The notes: generated by a model from the letters alone, not told the origin. 64,000 bases of DNA from Casuarius casuarius (GCA_003342895.1 PTFA01000050.1:3959585-4023584), one strand, 5' to 3'. Counted from the stretch's first letter, positions 14,701-26,045 are shown. A program made the numbers and translations.

Positions 14701-15119
14701 TAATGCTATATACATGACAGCTGATATTAAAGAACCATACAGACACTTATAGCTAAGAAAAATTTTCTGTAGGTTTTCATGAAGAGTTCTGGCAATCAGC
14801 ACCTAGTAACAAGCTGGCCAAAAGGTATAATAATTAATTTCAAAAAATGTTACTTTGATGGAACAAATAACTGAAATTCACGTTTAAATTAAAGAACGCA
14901 AAACCCCTTTCAGCAGGATGCTTATATCCTTTAGGTGAAACATGTTAAGCCCTTTCCTGAAGTCTATGAAGCAGCAAATACAAGCATTTAACTCCTTTTT
15001 GTGGAATCAGAACATCTTGGAGACAGCATCTGCTGTACAGCATTAGTATTCCTACATTTTCTTTTTATGTGTATATATATATATTTTTTCTGTTTTTTAA
15101 AACTGCTACTTTGCCCAGG
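6062..15119. other. Probable intron(s) of the minus-strand gene
   Basis: About 9 kb of AT-rich sequence lies between the 6.06-kb candidate exon and the CpG island. It contains the poly(A)/(GA)25 tract and a C13 run. Minus-strand splice-like segments with an open frame occur near 8.88, 9.5, 10.6, 11.2 and 13.3 kb, but none joins in phase to the called exons. One 13.1-13.4 kb frame is open for over 60 codons after a fair acceptor (LLDKSCYPNDILQ...), with no usable donor. I see no confident exon here. Confidence 0.4.
8648..8724. repeat. Poly(A)15 followed by (GA)25 microsatellite
   Basis: Fifteen A residues run directly into 25 GA units (8663-8712), then two imperfect GACAGA units. The purine tract of about 75 bases on one strand is mirror-symmetric and could form triplex (H-DNA). 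It is likely to be length-polymorphic. Confidence 0.97.
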
Positions 15120-15257
15120 GCACACGTGCATACCACAGGCCCCCAGCCCCTGCAGGTGCAGAGGAAGGCGATCTGGGGCCCCGCAGAGCCTGCTTTCCCT
15201 TCCCCGACCCCTGGCTGGCAGCAGTGCCCTCCGCCCGGAACCGTCCCGCCTCCTCAC

Positions 15258-15410
15258 CAGCTCGGCACCCACCTCCACCTTCTCCTTCCCTCGCTTCACC
15301 GCACTCTTCCTCAGGGCAGCCAGCAGAGGGAGGAACTCCTTGTCCTCCTCTCCACAGGGCAACCAGAGGAGACCTCCATAGATTCCTTGCTCTCTTCTAG
15401 ACCAGAGCTC
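15258..15410 (-). CDS. Candidate exon of a minus-strand gene at the CpG island (unidentified)
   Basis: Read on the minus strand, a pyrimidine run ending TTTTTTTAG precedes the exon and GTGAGG follows it. Only one of three frames is open: 51 codons, entering and leaving at phase 0, starting ELWSRREQG and ending KEKVEVGAEL. The middle (EEDKEFLPLLAALRKS) looks like an amphipathic helix, followed by a basic run. There is no in-frame ATG, so either an upstream exon exists in the island or this is a 5' untranslated exon. The overlapping ATG frame (MEVSSGCP...) stops after 22 codons and may be a short upstream ORF. I do not recognise the protein. GC-rich sequence keeps frames open by chance, hence moderate-low confidence. 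Confidence 0.33.
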
Positions 15411-15747
15411 CTAAAAAAAGGGGGGGAACAGGACTGAAGTAAAGCTGCCCCGAACAACATGGCTCCTCCTGTTTTCTCGTCCCTAGACCTTCTCCCGAAA
15501 CAGCCCCTCGGAAAACACCACAGCCCAGAAATGGGCAGAATAAATGGCAGGCAAAGCAAAGAAGAGCCCACAAGAACGCAGGAACTTCTCATACCGCTCC
15601 CTCGGCGCAGCCTAGGTGCCTCGTACCCCCGGGGGCGAGCGGGAAGTGGCGGCCCCTCGCCCTCCTTGAGGCGCGAGCGGCTCGTGCGGCGGCCTCGCCC
15701 TCGCCCCTCAGGGCGCAGCGGCACGTGCGGCGGCCCCGCCCTCGCCC

Positions 15748-15875
15748 CTCAGGCGGGAGCGGCCGTTGCTTCCTCTCCCCTCAGGCGGGAGCGGCCGTTG
15801 CTTCCTCTCCCCTCAGGCGGGAGCGGCCGTTGCTTCCCCTCCCCTCGGGTGGGAGCGGCCGGGGCGGCGGCTTCT
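15748..15875. repeat. 32-bp GC-rich minisatellite inside the CpG island
   Basis: The motif CTCAGGCGGGAGCGGCCG starts at 15748, 15780 and 15812, and a diverged copy (CTCGGGTGGGAGCGGCC) starts at 15844, an exact 32-base period. Two looser relatives near 15664 and 15707 are spaced 43 and 41 bases, as if an older unit came first. Each unit has a GC-box-like core followed by GTTGCTTCC. Because 32 is not a multiple of three, the array rotates reading frame and creates misleading proline/serine/glycine-rich ORFs. Copy number is likely to vary between individuals (inference). Confidence 0.85.
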
Positions 15876-15897
15876 CCCTCTCCCCGCGGCCGGGAGC

Positions 15898-16112
15898 ATG
15901 CGGCTAGCAAAGCGGCTTCCCGGCGAAGAGGGCTGTAGCGGCAGGCGCCTCAGGAGGAATGTCCTCCGCGCCGGCAGGAGTACTCCCTCCCTCCGTCCCT
16001 CCCACGGTACTGCGCTCGCCGCAGCCCGAAGTTGCCGCTTCCAAAATGGGGGGTGGCCGGCGGTTTCCCGGCGGGAGCCCAGCTGCGCCTCACGCCTTCC
16101 CGCCCAGCTCGG
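15898..16112 (+). CDS. Possible first coding exon of the plus-strand gene
   Basis: An ATG at 15898 (A at -3, C at +4) opens 71 codons plus two bases, up to the donor GG|GTAGGC at 16113. The peptide starts MRLAKRLPGEEG and is arginine/serine/alanine-rich. The two trailing bases (GG) fit the phase needed by the exon at 51243, giving glycine, which is why I note it. A second plus-strand ATG frame (15959, MSSAPAGVL...) ends at the same donor in a different phase and does not fit. CpG islands often hold only 5'UTR and GC-rich DNA keeps all frames open, so this may well be non-coding leader. Confidence 0.22.
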
Positions 16113-16440
16113 GTAGGCCCCCACTAGCTCTGACCTTCCTTCAAAGAAGCCTGCCTTACCGTGACCTTTCTTTAAAAACAAGCAAAGCGACCGGCCTGGT
16201 GGGGCCATTCTCGTGGCCTAGTTGTGCTCTGCTCTTGCTCGGGAAGAGGAACAGGAATTGCGGTGCTTTTGGAGGTCTCTGTCCTCCGCGGTGTGGTTGG
16301 AGTGGAAAGGGGGAGGTGTCCACTTACCCTGCTTGAAGCAACTGCAATGTCTGAGCTGCCGAGATTGCCTAGCTACGGTTCTGGTATTGTTATTACTGCA
16401 TACAAGCATGCTATTTTGCTTGTCCTGATGATAAGCTGAT

Positions 16441-16604
16441 TTTTATATATATATATAAAAATATATAAATCTCCCTAGGTCATTTGGACAAGATGTTTTA
16501 TAGAAAGCTGTAGAAATTGGTAGCAGTATTTTGTTTGCAACAAAATGAAAATTATTCCTTCTAGCAGAAGGGGAGGGGGCTTTTTTTTTTTTTTTTTTTT
16601 TTTT
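16441..16604. repeat. AT palindrome and poly(T)24 just downstream of the CpG island
   Basis: A 20-base palindrome, TTTTATATATATATATAAAA, lies at 16441-16460. A run of 24 T residues follows at 16581-16604, after GGGGAGGGGGC. These mark an abrupt change from the GC-rich island to AT-rich intron-like DNA. Confidence 0.95.
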
Positions 16605-19600
16605 GCATATCAATAGCTATAGTCTCACTTAGCTCAATGTGTGATTCCAGCAACAACATAATCTCAATAGTTAAGTCTTGGCTTTTCTCCCTTTTTTATA
16701 AGTTAAGCACAAGTTCTGTGCTGACAAAACCTAAAATGTAGCATACTACAAATGTTTAAACTTACTGTTTGTTTTTATGTTGGTTCACATCAAAACTTTG
16801 TGAACGTACTTTCATTCAATCAGAAAAAGACTTTGAAGCAATGTATTCATATACACTTCACAGTCCTATAGAATCACTAACTAGGGTCCCCTCCAGGCTA
16901 TAGCAAACTGACTTTGCTTTGAATATCCTTTTATTTCTCAAATTATTCCTTCCAAGCGACTTGTAGAAAAAGTCATTATGGGAGATCAGTGTGCTGTGTG
17001 TGCTCGGTGTTGCTCGCATACTGATGCACAAGCAACTGTTAAGGAGCGTGGAATATGGCTCGTAATGGTGTAGTTGTCTCCAATTATGCAAGCAACTGTA
17101 TTGACTGCACTAGCAGTACTGGCTAGTCTAAGAGACTCATGCTCAACTTGGTGGCTTCTGAAAGTACTGCTCTTAGACTCCTGACTCTTCCCATGTGTAC
17201 ATAGGGAATCTGGCCATTCAGAGCTGAATGCATGTAACAGCTAGTTACTGTAAGAGCTATGTCTGTAACTTTGTGAATCTAAGTATTGTTTTGTATGTGT
17301 TCACTTATGAATTCTGGTCAAGTCTTGTCTGCAGATCTGAAAAGCCTTATGCAGTAATACACCACCCACCAAAAGGGAAAGATGAGAAGTACAGCTGTCT
17401 TGGGAGAGCAGAAGGGAAAAGTCACAGAGAATCTGGAGGGTGGAGGAGGGGAAAACCTTTGGGGAGAAAAATAGTTTTGCAAGAGAGCTGAAACTTTACT
17501 CAAGAATGGTGTGACTAATTGTCATGAGATGCAAAGAAGTTACAATCATGGAAAGATCAGTGGTAGCTGTTTTTAAACTCTTCAGGTAATGTTTTTGGTT
17601 GTTTTCAAAGAAGTCGGGGTGGGGGAAGAGCCTGCCCTATTAAAAGTATTTAGAACTGTTGAATCTGTTGACTCTTCAACAAATAAAGACAGAGATTCCA
17701 GTTCCCTCACTTATGAGTAATACCTTGCTTCACAGCTAATCTCTTCCATTTAGAGCAAATAAATGTGGATTATGGCAACATTTGGTGCAAGCAAGGATTT
17801 TAAAGTCAAACGATCTACAGTAAAAACATCTGTTTTAAACAGATATTTTGATTAATTGATGATAAGATGCAAATTTTGGAAGAGCATCTTGCAAAGTAAA
17901 TAGCTTTTCTGTCTTCAGTATTAGTAATTATTTCTTTGGCCAGCATAATTTCAGTGGAAAAAAATGAATCTCTTTTTTTTTTTTTTTTTTCCATTTGAAG
18001 GTTTTATCTTCTACTTGCAATTTGTTTTATTCTTACCTAGTTCTGTACTCATTCCTTATCTTCCATACTTTTCTTTTTATGAAATCTTGGATTTTAACAG
18101 ACATAAAGCTTTTTCTGACAGTTCTTGGATGAATGCTTTTACACAGAAGGGAACTAAATGAGTTTCAAAGAGTGGGTTGTGAATTTGTTTTTTTGCTTAG
18201 GTGAGCAGTTGTAGTACTGGAAGGTGCTAGTGGCAGTCTAGGGTAGAAAATGCGAAAATGTATGCTCAGAATTTGCTAGACTTCAAATCTGTAATTCATG
18301 CGAGGAAGCCCTCATTACATTTTCCCAGGGTGATTCAAGTTATTTGGATATAAAGTATGCCTGCTGTGCTTTAGATTACAATGGAGGAACCCTTCAATTG
18401 GGAAAGAGGTTTTAAATTCAAGACCTACCACTCGCAGCCTGTGATGCATGTCTCAACTTAAGATAATGAAACCAACCTGTTCCAGACAAATTGCATTTAA
18501 GTAATTAGTAATTCAAAGTTGAGAAAGTTATTTCAGACTATGGAGTCCATAAAATTCTCACATCAAGTATTTGCGAAGGCAAAAATAGTTTAGTATTGTT
18601 TGAAAGTGCTCATTAAATAGACTAGGAGGAATTTCTTCTCATCTGTATAGAATTTTGAAATGGTATGTTGAAGACATTATGATATTTGGCTTTTTAACTA
18701 AAGAGATTTTAAGTTTGTTATTCACATGATATACAAACAAGTAAATGTAGCAGTTATTGTAAATGAGATCTTTAAGGAAAAATGTTAGCATTCTCTAGAA
18801 AATAAAAGAGGGATTGAGGTAAGTGTTCAAATGAACAGTTTGTATATGTAAAGCAGCACTCCAGAAACCCTTCTGTGAGCTAACTGAAGTATGATTTTTC
18901 TTTTGCTTACTTGTAAACAATTTATTTTTCCACTTGAGCTATCTTAATAGAGTAACTGATTTGGCTTTAGGAATTAGGCATGGAAATTCAGTGTGACCTG
19001 AAAAGAAAGTAATAACATTTTGCCTCCAGCATGTGTATTTTGTCCTAAACAAATAAGAGTGACAGCAATTGCTATCACCCCAAAGAATTTGCTGTGGGTA
19101 TTAGATTATACCCCTCAAGTCCACACCTCCTTGCATTCTTGATAGCCAGGATTATTTTGTGTATATTAAACAGAACTGTTGACAGTACAGATTGTTTAAA
19201 TAGTGCAAATAATAAGTAACACACATACAAAATAAGAAAAAGGGCTTCCAGAAAGTGCTATAATGGCTGTACCTTTATTTAGAACATAGCAAGCTAATAA
19301 AAGGTTAAAAGTTGCAACACAGCACTTGTTCTGTTTTTCCTGGAATATTTTGCTCTTTCTGTGAGGCAGAATGATTATTTCATTTTTCCCAATTCCATTG
19401 TTCTTTTCTGTGTTTCTATTGGTGTTTACAACCAGCATTGATTTTTACAACCGTGGCTGTAAATGCTTTGACTTAGAGACACAAAGAAGAGATGCAGGTG
19501 GAAAATGAGATAGAGACAGAATGTAAGCATCTTAAGGTGAAGAGTGCATACAGTGAAGTTTGATATGCAGCTCAAAGCATGGCTTCTGTGCATGTCTAGA

Positions 19601-20286
19601 GCTGCTTTCAGCATGGAGGACCTTTTGGTGTTTGTGTCACTGCTAATATTGGTAAGTGTACTTAAACTAGCTGTTTCTCTACCTAAATCTGATACACATG
19701 ATCAGTAAGCATGGTAGAAGTACACCAACGTCATGCCAATGGCCATTCACAGAAGCCCTGGCCATTCTTATTCGAAGAAAGCTGTGGCATCTTATATTCA
19801 GTCACAGAATTTGTGTAGAGGGTTAAAAAAAAGTCCTTCTCAGTCAGATGAATTTTAAAATCTCATTGTTCATGTTTGATGATTCAGATTGCTCTGAGGC
19901 AAGGATACTTACTTTAATTTAATTGAACTGTTTCTGCACTATGATAATAATGAGATAATTTGAATCACTTTTTCTGATACAGAATTGGAAGCCCACAAAG
20001 GGTATACCTTGTTTGACGCATCATTGCTGCCATGTATGTTGGGAGAGTAAATGTTTTTTACAGACCGGTGAGAAACTGGTGATGTCTCATCAAAGGGAGG
20101 GAGAACAATGGAGTTAATTGTTCACCTGCCTGTCTCTTCCACCGATGAAGTATTATTGATTTGAGCTCTGTATGAACCTCCAAAACTGCCTGTTTCTCCA
20201 TGACAGGGAATACGTTCTTATTTGTAAAACCATGTTACTGCCATGCTGTGTTGATGGTTCCTGGTAATGTTACTTTTTCATTTCAG

Positions 20287-20326
20287 TAAGCGTTGGCAGG
20301 AAAATGGTACTGATAGTTATCACAAG
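20287..20326 (+). CDS. Candidate exon upstream of the 25.9-kb terminal exon
   Basis: The acceptor TTACTTTTTCATTTCAG is followed by 40 bases that read T, then KRWQENGTDSYHK, ending at AAG|GTATTC. It leaves at phase 0, which matches the exon starting at 25911. A second frame is also open, so frame choice depends on that partner. The peptide is hydrophilic and protein-like but unrecognised. No convincing upstream exon with the right phase was found: a strong GTAAGT donor at 19653 ends a possible exon encoding MEDLLVFVSLLIL, but its phase does not fit. Confidence 0.25.
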
Positions 20327-22047
20327 GTATTCCTTTGGAATTTTTAATTGGAATCTCTGAAGACAAGACTGCCAGAAATGATTTTTGTTTCAGCAACAGA
20401 ATTCCTTTTTGTACTTTGCATAGCAGATTTTGAATCCTTGACTCTAGGTAGTTGAGGCTTTCAGAATGTAAATAATACAGATGATTGTTCTATTCAGGGA
20501 ATAAATTAGTAGAAGTACTGCATAATAAATGTTGCAGTATTAACAGAAATATTACATCACTTAGGGGGATTGAGGTTCTTCTGAGGAGGACAGTGGCGTG
20601 GACAAAGTTGTTACACATCTGAAAGTGCACCGTTAAATTTTGTTTAAGAATGTTACCTTTCTCTTTTAACAGGGATGTCACAGAAACAAGCTTTCTAAAC
20701 TTTTCTTGCTTGCATATATAAATGATCAGGAAATCTAAAGCTGTTGTTTAACTTTTTTGTCCCAAGGATTTTTAAAATTACTCCATCAGTTTGTAGGTGT
20801 CGGTTTTAATCTAAAGAAGATACAATTCAATCTTTTGCACTTGTTTTCATTTTTATAGAGACTACCACTAATGATAGGGACGAGTGTAATTGTCACCATC
20901 ACTGGGTCTGAGCACACAGTTCCATTAAAGCAAATAGAATTGAATGAAACTAAGGATGAAAACTTTACTTTGTAATGTAAAAACAAACAAAAGTAAATAA
21001 AGTGTTCCTGTCCTCAACAGTATGTTCTTTCTTAATGATTAATCAAAGTAGTTGGTCTTTATACAGCCAGTGTGCTTAGTAGTTCATCTGCTAGTGACAA
21101 CTAAGGACTTCTGACCCTTATTCTGAACAAAGTCAAAGGAGATTGGTATCATCATGACGGTGGAGTAGCTTGTACTGTGTTATAAGTAGTTTACTGATCA
21201 GAGCTGCAGACTTCTGTGTAACCACTTACTGTCTGGTGAGTAACAACTTGAAAAGACATCAGCTTGCTCTTTAACTTGAGACTACAGAGAGACCAAGAGG
21301 TGATGACTATGTGACTGCGACAGGGAGAGTGAAAGAGAGAATCTGTAATCTGGTCGAGAACCAGCTTTAGATTTACATTTTTGAAAGCATAGAGCTATCT
21401 GTGTTTCTGAAGTGAAAGGCTGTGTTCAGAATAATTCACTTTCATCAAACCTTTGTTTTCACATGAGAAGGAGGAGGAAGACCACACTTCACTGATCAGT
21501 TCCTTCATCAGTGAGATTGCAATTGGAAATAATAATGGTGCAAATTATACTTTTCCTTGTCAATAGAGTTAATCATAAACAGATGGTAAGGGTGCATAAA
21601 TGGGGGGGGAAATCTGGTGTTCTCTGAATTATCTAGTAATACAATTTTTTAGTTTTATCTGAGGTGGAGAAAATATTAAGTAACAGTGGAAGGATATTAC
21701 TTTCTTATTTTCTCAGTAATTTTAAGCGGTAGGTTGGACTGTTCATCCTAATTGCTCATTTAGGGCAAGATATACTTGAGTGTTCCCCTTAAGAATAACT
21801 CATATTTATACTCACAAGTTACTAGTTTGCTTGTCAGGCGGTATGTTAGAGTTCTGGCAAAGCTTGAATTAGCAATGATTTGAGGATTTTTGTTGAAAAT
21901 TTCTGGGCTATTTTGCATCTCTTGAGATCATTCCAAAAATTCCTGTTGTGGTGTATATATCATGTCTAAGTTCTTTTACCTGTTTCTACTATAAAATTTT
22001 CCACTCTAAATATTGCACTTGAGCATGTGAAGTGTGCTCACATGTGA

Positions 22048-22050
<3 letters not shown>

Positions 22051-22078
<28 letters not shown>
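22051..22078. repeat. (TG)14 microsatellite
   Basis: Fourteen uninterrupted TG units. On the minus strand this is (CA)14 and yields a spurious His-Thr ORF. Confidence 0.98.
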
Positions 22079-22935
22079 ATGTCTGTTCTAGTGTTTGCAT
22101 AGTGCTTGTGAGGTTTTTTTTAATTTTCTGTCTGATTTTCCTGCCTGCATTGTGGCTTCCTGGCCTTAAGCTAATACCATATAGCTTGCTTAGTTTCTGG
22201 GTGATGCAGACAGGACTTAAGAAGATCTGAGAACAGTAGAGATTTAATAAGATACCTCTAGCCAACTACTACTTAAAGGATTGAGCAAACCAATCCAAAT
22301 CAAATCTCTATGGTATTACTCCTTGGTAAAGTACTAGAATTCTAGCTCTGAAGAGTACAAAGCTTTGCATTGCCTGTGAACTTTGAGGTAACTGACAGCT
22401 GATGATTTTGAGCTTGCTGAAATGCTCTCTTTTGAGCAGCAGTTTCCAATGAAATTAAGTGGATACTCGTGGAGAGTGGAGATGCAGCTGGTCAAAGCTT
22501 CTTCTGTTACAGCATGGGAGTTAAGGGAGGTAACGGAGCAGAAGAATTAGCCTCTTAACTGGGTAAGGACTCTCTTCTTTCTTGTGTAGAGGATGGAGAG
22601 TGCAAAACAGTGTGGTCATATAAGGTGGGGGACTAATCTGAACAGAGGAAGTGTTATATAACATTTGGCATGTGGAGGCTACTTATAATTTTTCTTATGT
22701 GTGGGCAGTGATAATTTTGATATCCTTGGCAGGAACTCTGTATTGCTAAGCTTCTCATAAAATAGATTGTCTTTATGTTCCTTCTTCTGCTGAGCATCCC
22801 AGACTTCCTTCATGCTCTCGTACAGGTGACTGTTCTGTCAGAGGTATTTCGTCAATGGGACAGAGCATTTGTAGCCACCTGTGGGGATTCATTCCTTTTT
22901 CCTTTAGGTTTCATGATGGAAATGATACAAAATAC

Positions 22936-23093
22936 CTGCTCTTCTGAAGGAGGCAAACTGAACTCTTTTCTGAGTATTCATGCTGTTAATGTTTACTCTT
23001 GGGGTTTTTGTTTGGGATTTCCCCGTGTCTGGAGAGAAGTCTTTGAGAAGGGGAGAAGAGGACCCAGAGGTGGCTGTTTCTGGTATTGCCCTG
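22936..23093 (-). CDS. Candidate minus-strand exon, Ser/Thr-Pro-rich with an RVxF motif
   Basis: On the minus strand, a branch-point-like TGACTAAG and CTAACTTCAG precede the exon, and GCAG|GTATTT follows. The 158 bases read C, 52 codons, then G. The peptide (RAIPETATSGSSSPLL... to ...FASFRRA) is rich in Ser, Thr, Pro and Lys with several S/T-P sites. It contains KRVQF, which fits the RVxF docking motif of protein phosphatase 1. Composition suggests a disordered nuclear or cytoskeletal protein. The opposite strand carries an open frame of 115 codons that looks less protein-like. It lies upstream of the minus-strand exon at 15.26 kb, but its end phase does not match that exon directly. Confidence 0.25.
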
Positions 23094-23540
23094 CTGAAGT
23101 TAGTCATAGGTGTACTTAGTCATACCTGCTGTTTTACTGGTTTGGTTCTGCTGCCTTTACTTCTCCATAACCTGTACACACCCATTCTGTTCTCGCAGAA
23201 GATGTACATGTAATACATGTAACTGTGTGCTATAATTAAATGATTCTGTAAGTAACTCCATTTTATTTTCAAATATTCAAATGTATATTAGTCATACTGC
23301 ACTTGCTCAGGCTGTCATTGGATTGTTTCATAAAGGTGCTGCCACACTTAAGTATACCTTCAGGAACAGGGCAATACAGGATATGTAATGGAGGGAGTTT
23401 CAACTCTTTCAGGATGCAGTTGACAGAGACAGAGGTGTTGACTTAAGTTCTCCATAGTTCGAAAGGCCTGACTTTTAAGTGCCTTGATGGTGTGATCTTG
23501 AATCCCCAAAAGCAGTTACTAAAGCATTTTTAATTTGCAG

Positions 23541-23741
23541 GCACCGTACCTACATACGTTGTGGAGATGTTTATCCCTCTCCTGCAGCAAAAAACAAGAT
23601 GTGTATGATGCCGATGGTTCCAGGAGGGTTGGAAAGGCCTGCCATGATATCCTAATCAGTGGGAATTCTCATTTGGGGGGATCAGATCTTCTCAGTTATT
23701 GTCTTATCTCTGTTTGCATCAACTTTCCAATGCCAGATTGA
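23541..23741 (+). CDS. Candidate plus-strand exon, CpG-bearing, open for 66 codons
   Basis: A good acceptor (GCATTTTTAATTTGCAG) is followed by an open frame of 66 codons to TGA at 23739. The phase-0 frame contains KKQDVYDADGSRRVGKACHD. Three CpGs in the first 75 bases exceed the local background. Two other frames are open for 21 and 37 codons, so the true frame, if any, is uncertain. No consensus donor stands out inside (the GT sites are GTGTAT or GTTGGA type), so it could be a 3'-terminal exon; AATAAA occurs near 24265. I would not call a gene on this alone. Confidence 0.18.
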   Translation, partial: APYLHTLWRCLSLSCSKKQDVYDADGSRRVGKACHDILISGNSHLGGSDLLSYCLISVCINFPMPD

Positions 23742-25910
23742 CCAGTTATTGGCCAGCAGTTAAACTGCTTTATGCAGCCGCATACTTATGGTAATATTTA
23801 CCTGTAGAAAATATTCTTGGGCAGGGCAGATCTATGCCTTCCATCTCTGAGTGTGCAGACTTGTCTGTTGCTGGCTGTGTCTTTCTTGCATTAGCATGTG
23901 ATCTTAGTTTAAAAAAAACCCAAGCATCCAAATTTTAAGAAAATGTTATGCATATGTAAGATTGTATCTTACAATGTGTATGATGTACATGGCTGCCACT
24001 TCCTAAAAAACAGCTGCAAAAGAGCAAGTTTTCATGAAGGGTACTGATTAGAGTGCAATCCATAGCTTTCCAGATGAATGCAGATAGGGAAAAGAGGGGA
24101 GGGGAAGGGGAAAAAGAAAAAAAAAAGAAAAACCAATGTGCTGCAGGTGTTTATTTGGTTGACTATTCTCTGTTCCTGTGACCTGGAAAGGTGGACACAT
24201 TTTTCTAAAATACTGCACAAATTTTTAAGTGATAGCTAGGGATAATGCTGTAGAAAAAATCAAGCAATAAAATGGGAGAGAAAACCTTGTAACTTTAGGA
24301 AAGCTTCTAGCTCCGTAGGTTTGGTGGCTTCTGCTAGTGTCGTTACCTCTACTGGAGTGCCATGAAAAGGTTGACAAAGCTATGAAGATGTATGTTACAG
24401 TTATCATTTTGCTGAGTATTTTTTGAGTTAGCTGCATATTTCTTCTCTTATGTCTTCATAGATCTTATCTCTTCATAGATCTTTCTTTAGATTTGTAATC
24501 TTTAATTCTAAAATATTCCATCCCCTCAGTCTGTGAATAGCAGTTTGGCACCTGCAGCTTTTTCAGGACTAATTTTGGAGTTTTATTTCCTGATGCTTTA
24601 ATTAACTTCATGTGAGCTATCAATGTCAGTACAAATTTTTACAGCATCTTTGCTGTTGCGGAGTGAAATAGTTGAAGGAATTATTAACAGGATAACTTTC
24701 TTTTCTCTTTCAGTTTACCCAGTCTAAATATATGGCAAAATGCAGTTGTCTGAAATTAATTTAGTGATCTTAGTTCAGTTCTGCATTTATAAGCCCTTCT
24801 TCCATTGCTTGCTGTCACTCGCTGCTTTGTTTGTGCTCCAAGTTGAGATACAAATAATTCAAGTGATACAAGTTTGTTCAAACTCTGTAGCTTCTTACCT
24901 TTAGTTATAATGAATGCCTCCAGGCTAGATTTGCCCTTCTGGTATTGCTTGTAACCTATATTTTGTCATTTATCTGCTCCAGAAATGAAAATAATTCTTC
25001 TGTCCTGTCACATTTGGAACAATTGCTTGCCAGAGTACTGCATAAGAAGTGATCTCCAAGCTTGAGTGTCCTCTGGCTATGTAGTACCAATCCAGAATTA
25101 TGATGACTTAAGGAACAATGACGAATAACGAATCGTCTTTTAATGCAAACTATGTGCAAGTCTAAGTGGTCCCATTTCCCAGTTATTTTGCCAAAGGCAT
25201 TTGACCCCTTCATATTCTAACTGAAGCTTTCAAAATCTATCTAGATGTGTCTTTAAACTGTATGTGCAGAATCCATGAAAATAATAGTATCTCAGTGAAT
25301 TGATATAATAAAAATGTTAATATGTGAGCTACTGGTGATCAATAAGCTTTTAATCAATTTGCAATATGTATTGTCCTTTTTTTAAAAAAAAAAAGTGTAT
25401 ATGAATGTACTTTCATCATGTTTTATTTGAATAACTTTAGCTTTTCACAAGGGAACAAATCTTTATTTTAAAAAAGCTGTTTGGCTCTCTGCAAGCATAT
25501 TAATATAAATGATGGTACCTTTACCTTCAGATGCATTTTAAGGAGATTTGCATGCTAGCTCTGGGGGCCTCTCTGCAGTGAGTCCTCTTTGGAAGATTAA
25601 AAATAAAATCCATAGCTTCTCTATTGTGGACAGAAAATGTCCGTTTTCCTTTCTGCACACATGTATGTAGTATTGCTTTAGGCTCAAAGGAGAAAAGATG
25701 CCTTAAAAGAAGGATATTACTTGGTAATACCCTGATTTAAGAACTTTGCAAAGTGAAGGTTAAGTGTGGTGCAGTAAAATGAAGGTCAAATTAATCTTTG
25801 AAAAATGATTTTCTTTCAGGCTAAATGCTGTTATTGATAAGTTCTGGTTTTCAGCTTTCATGTTTCTGTTTATCTAGTAGATTATTTGACTACTCATTTT
25901 AACTTTCTAG

Positions 25911-26045
25911 GTTGCAAAAACTAGGGAAGAAATACAGCAGCAGCTTTTAAAGGGAGCTTTAAACAGTTCTCATATTGCAACATGTTTAGAAGAGAATCAG
26001 CTTATTTCTAGGAAGCCCCTTCAAGTTCCCTGTGCTCAGATGTAA
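25911..26045 (+). CDS. Candidate terminal coding exon with nearby poly(A) signals
   Basis: The acceptor CATTTTAACTTTCTAG opens 44 codons at phase 0, from VAKTREEIQQQLLKGALN to ...QVPCAQM, then TAA at 26043. The first half is a charged, glutamine-rich helix; the second is Cys/Pro-containing. Two AATAAA signals follow within 210 bases (26174 and 26246) and another near 26342, giving the short 3'UTR expected of a terminal exon. The phase-0 candidate exon at 20287 would precede it. The gene would lie entirely right of the CpG island, conflicting with a single long plus-strand gene unless it is an alternative 3' end. Chance is a serious alternative. Confidence 0.3.
   Translation, partial: VAKTREEIQQQLLKGALNSSHIATCLEENQLISRKPLQVPCAQM

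Larger units (their letters stand above)
15120..16330. promoter_or_regulatory. CpG island, probable promoter (possibly bidirectional)
   Basis: This is the only long GC-rich, CpG-dense block in the window; the flanks are AT-rich and CpG-poor. It contains two CACGTG E-boxes (15123-15128 and 15722-15727), many GC-box-like GGGCGG/CCGCCC runs, a 32-bp minisatellite, and an ETS/YY1-like stretch near 16036-16050 (CTTCCAAAATGG). Islands of this kind usually mark constitutive promoters. Candidate exons read leftward on the minus strand (15258-15410) and a plus-strand open frame runs to a donor at 16113, so the island may drive two divergent genes. Bidirectionality and exact start sites are inferred. 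Many overlapping open frames here only reflect GC-richness and the repeat, and are not evidence of protein. Confidence 0.8.

Noticed and set aside
15001..16439. Many overlapping long open frames on both strands in the CpG island (up to 159 codons)
   Set aside because: GC-rich sequence lacks stop codons by composition, and the 32-bp repeat rotates frames. Peptides are Pro/Ser/Gly/Arg-rich with no splice or phase support, except the frames listed as weak candidates.
17327..17491. Plus-strand frame after an acceptor-like CTTGTCTGCAG (RSEKPYAVIHHPPKGK...)
   Set aside because: Open for over 50 codons but purine-rich low-complexity sequence (GGAGG/GGGGA runs), with no donor, no partner exon in phase and no poly(A) signal close by.
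19612..19652. MEDLLVFVSLLIL followed by a strong GTAAGT donor, a possible signal-peptide exon
   Set aside because: Good donor and start context, but no downstream exon was found whose phase it fits apart from skipping to 25911. Too short to trust.
22775..23119. A 115-codon plus-strand frame starting MFLLLLSIPDFLHALVQ, like a signal peptide
   Set aside because: The leucine/phenylalanine start reflects a pyrimidine-rich tract. The minus-strand frame over the same bases has a more protein-like composition and better splice edges.
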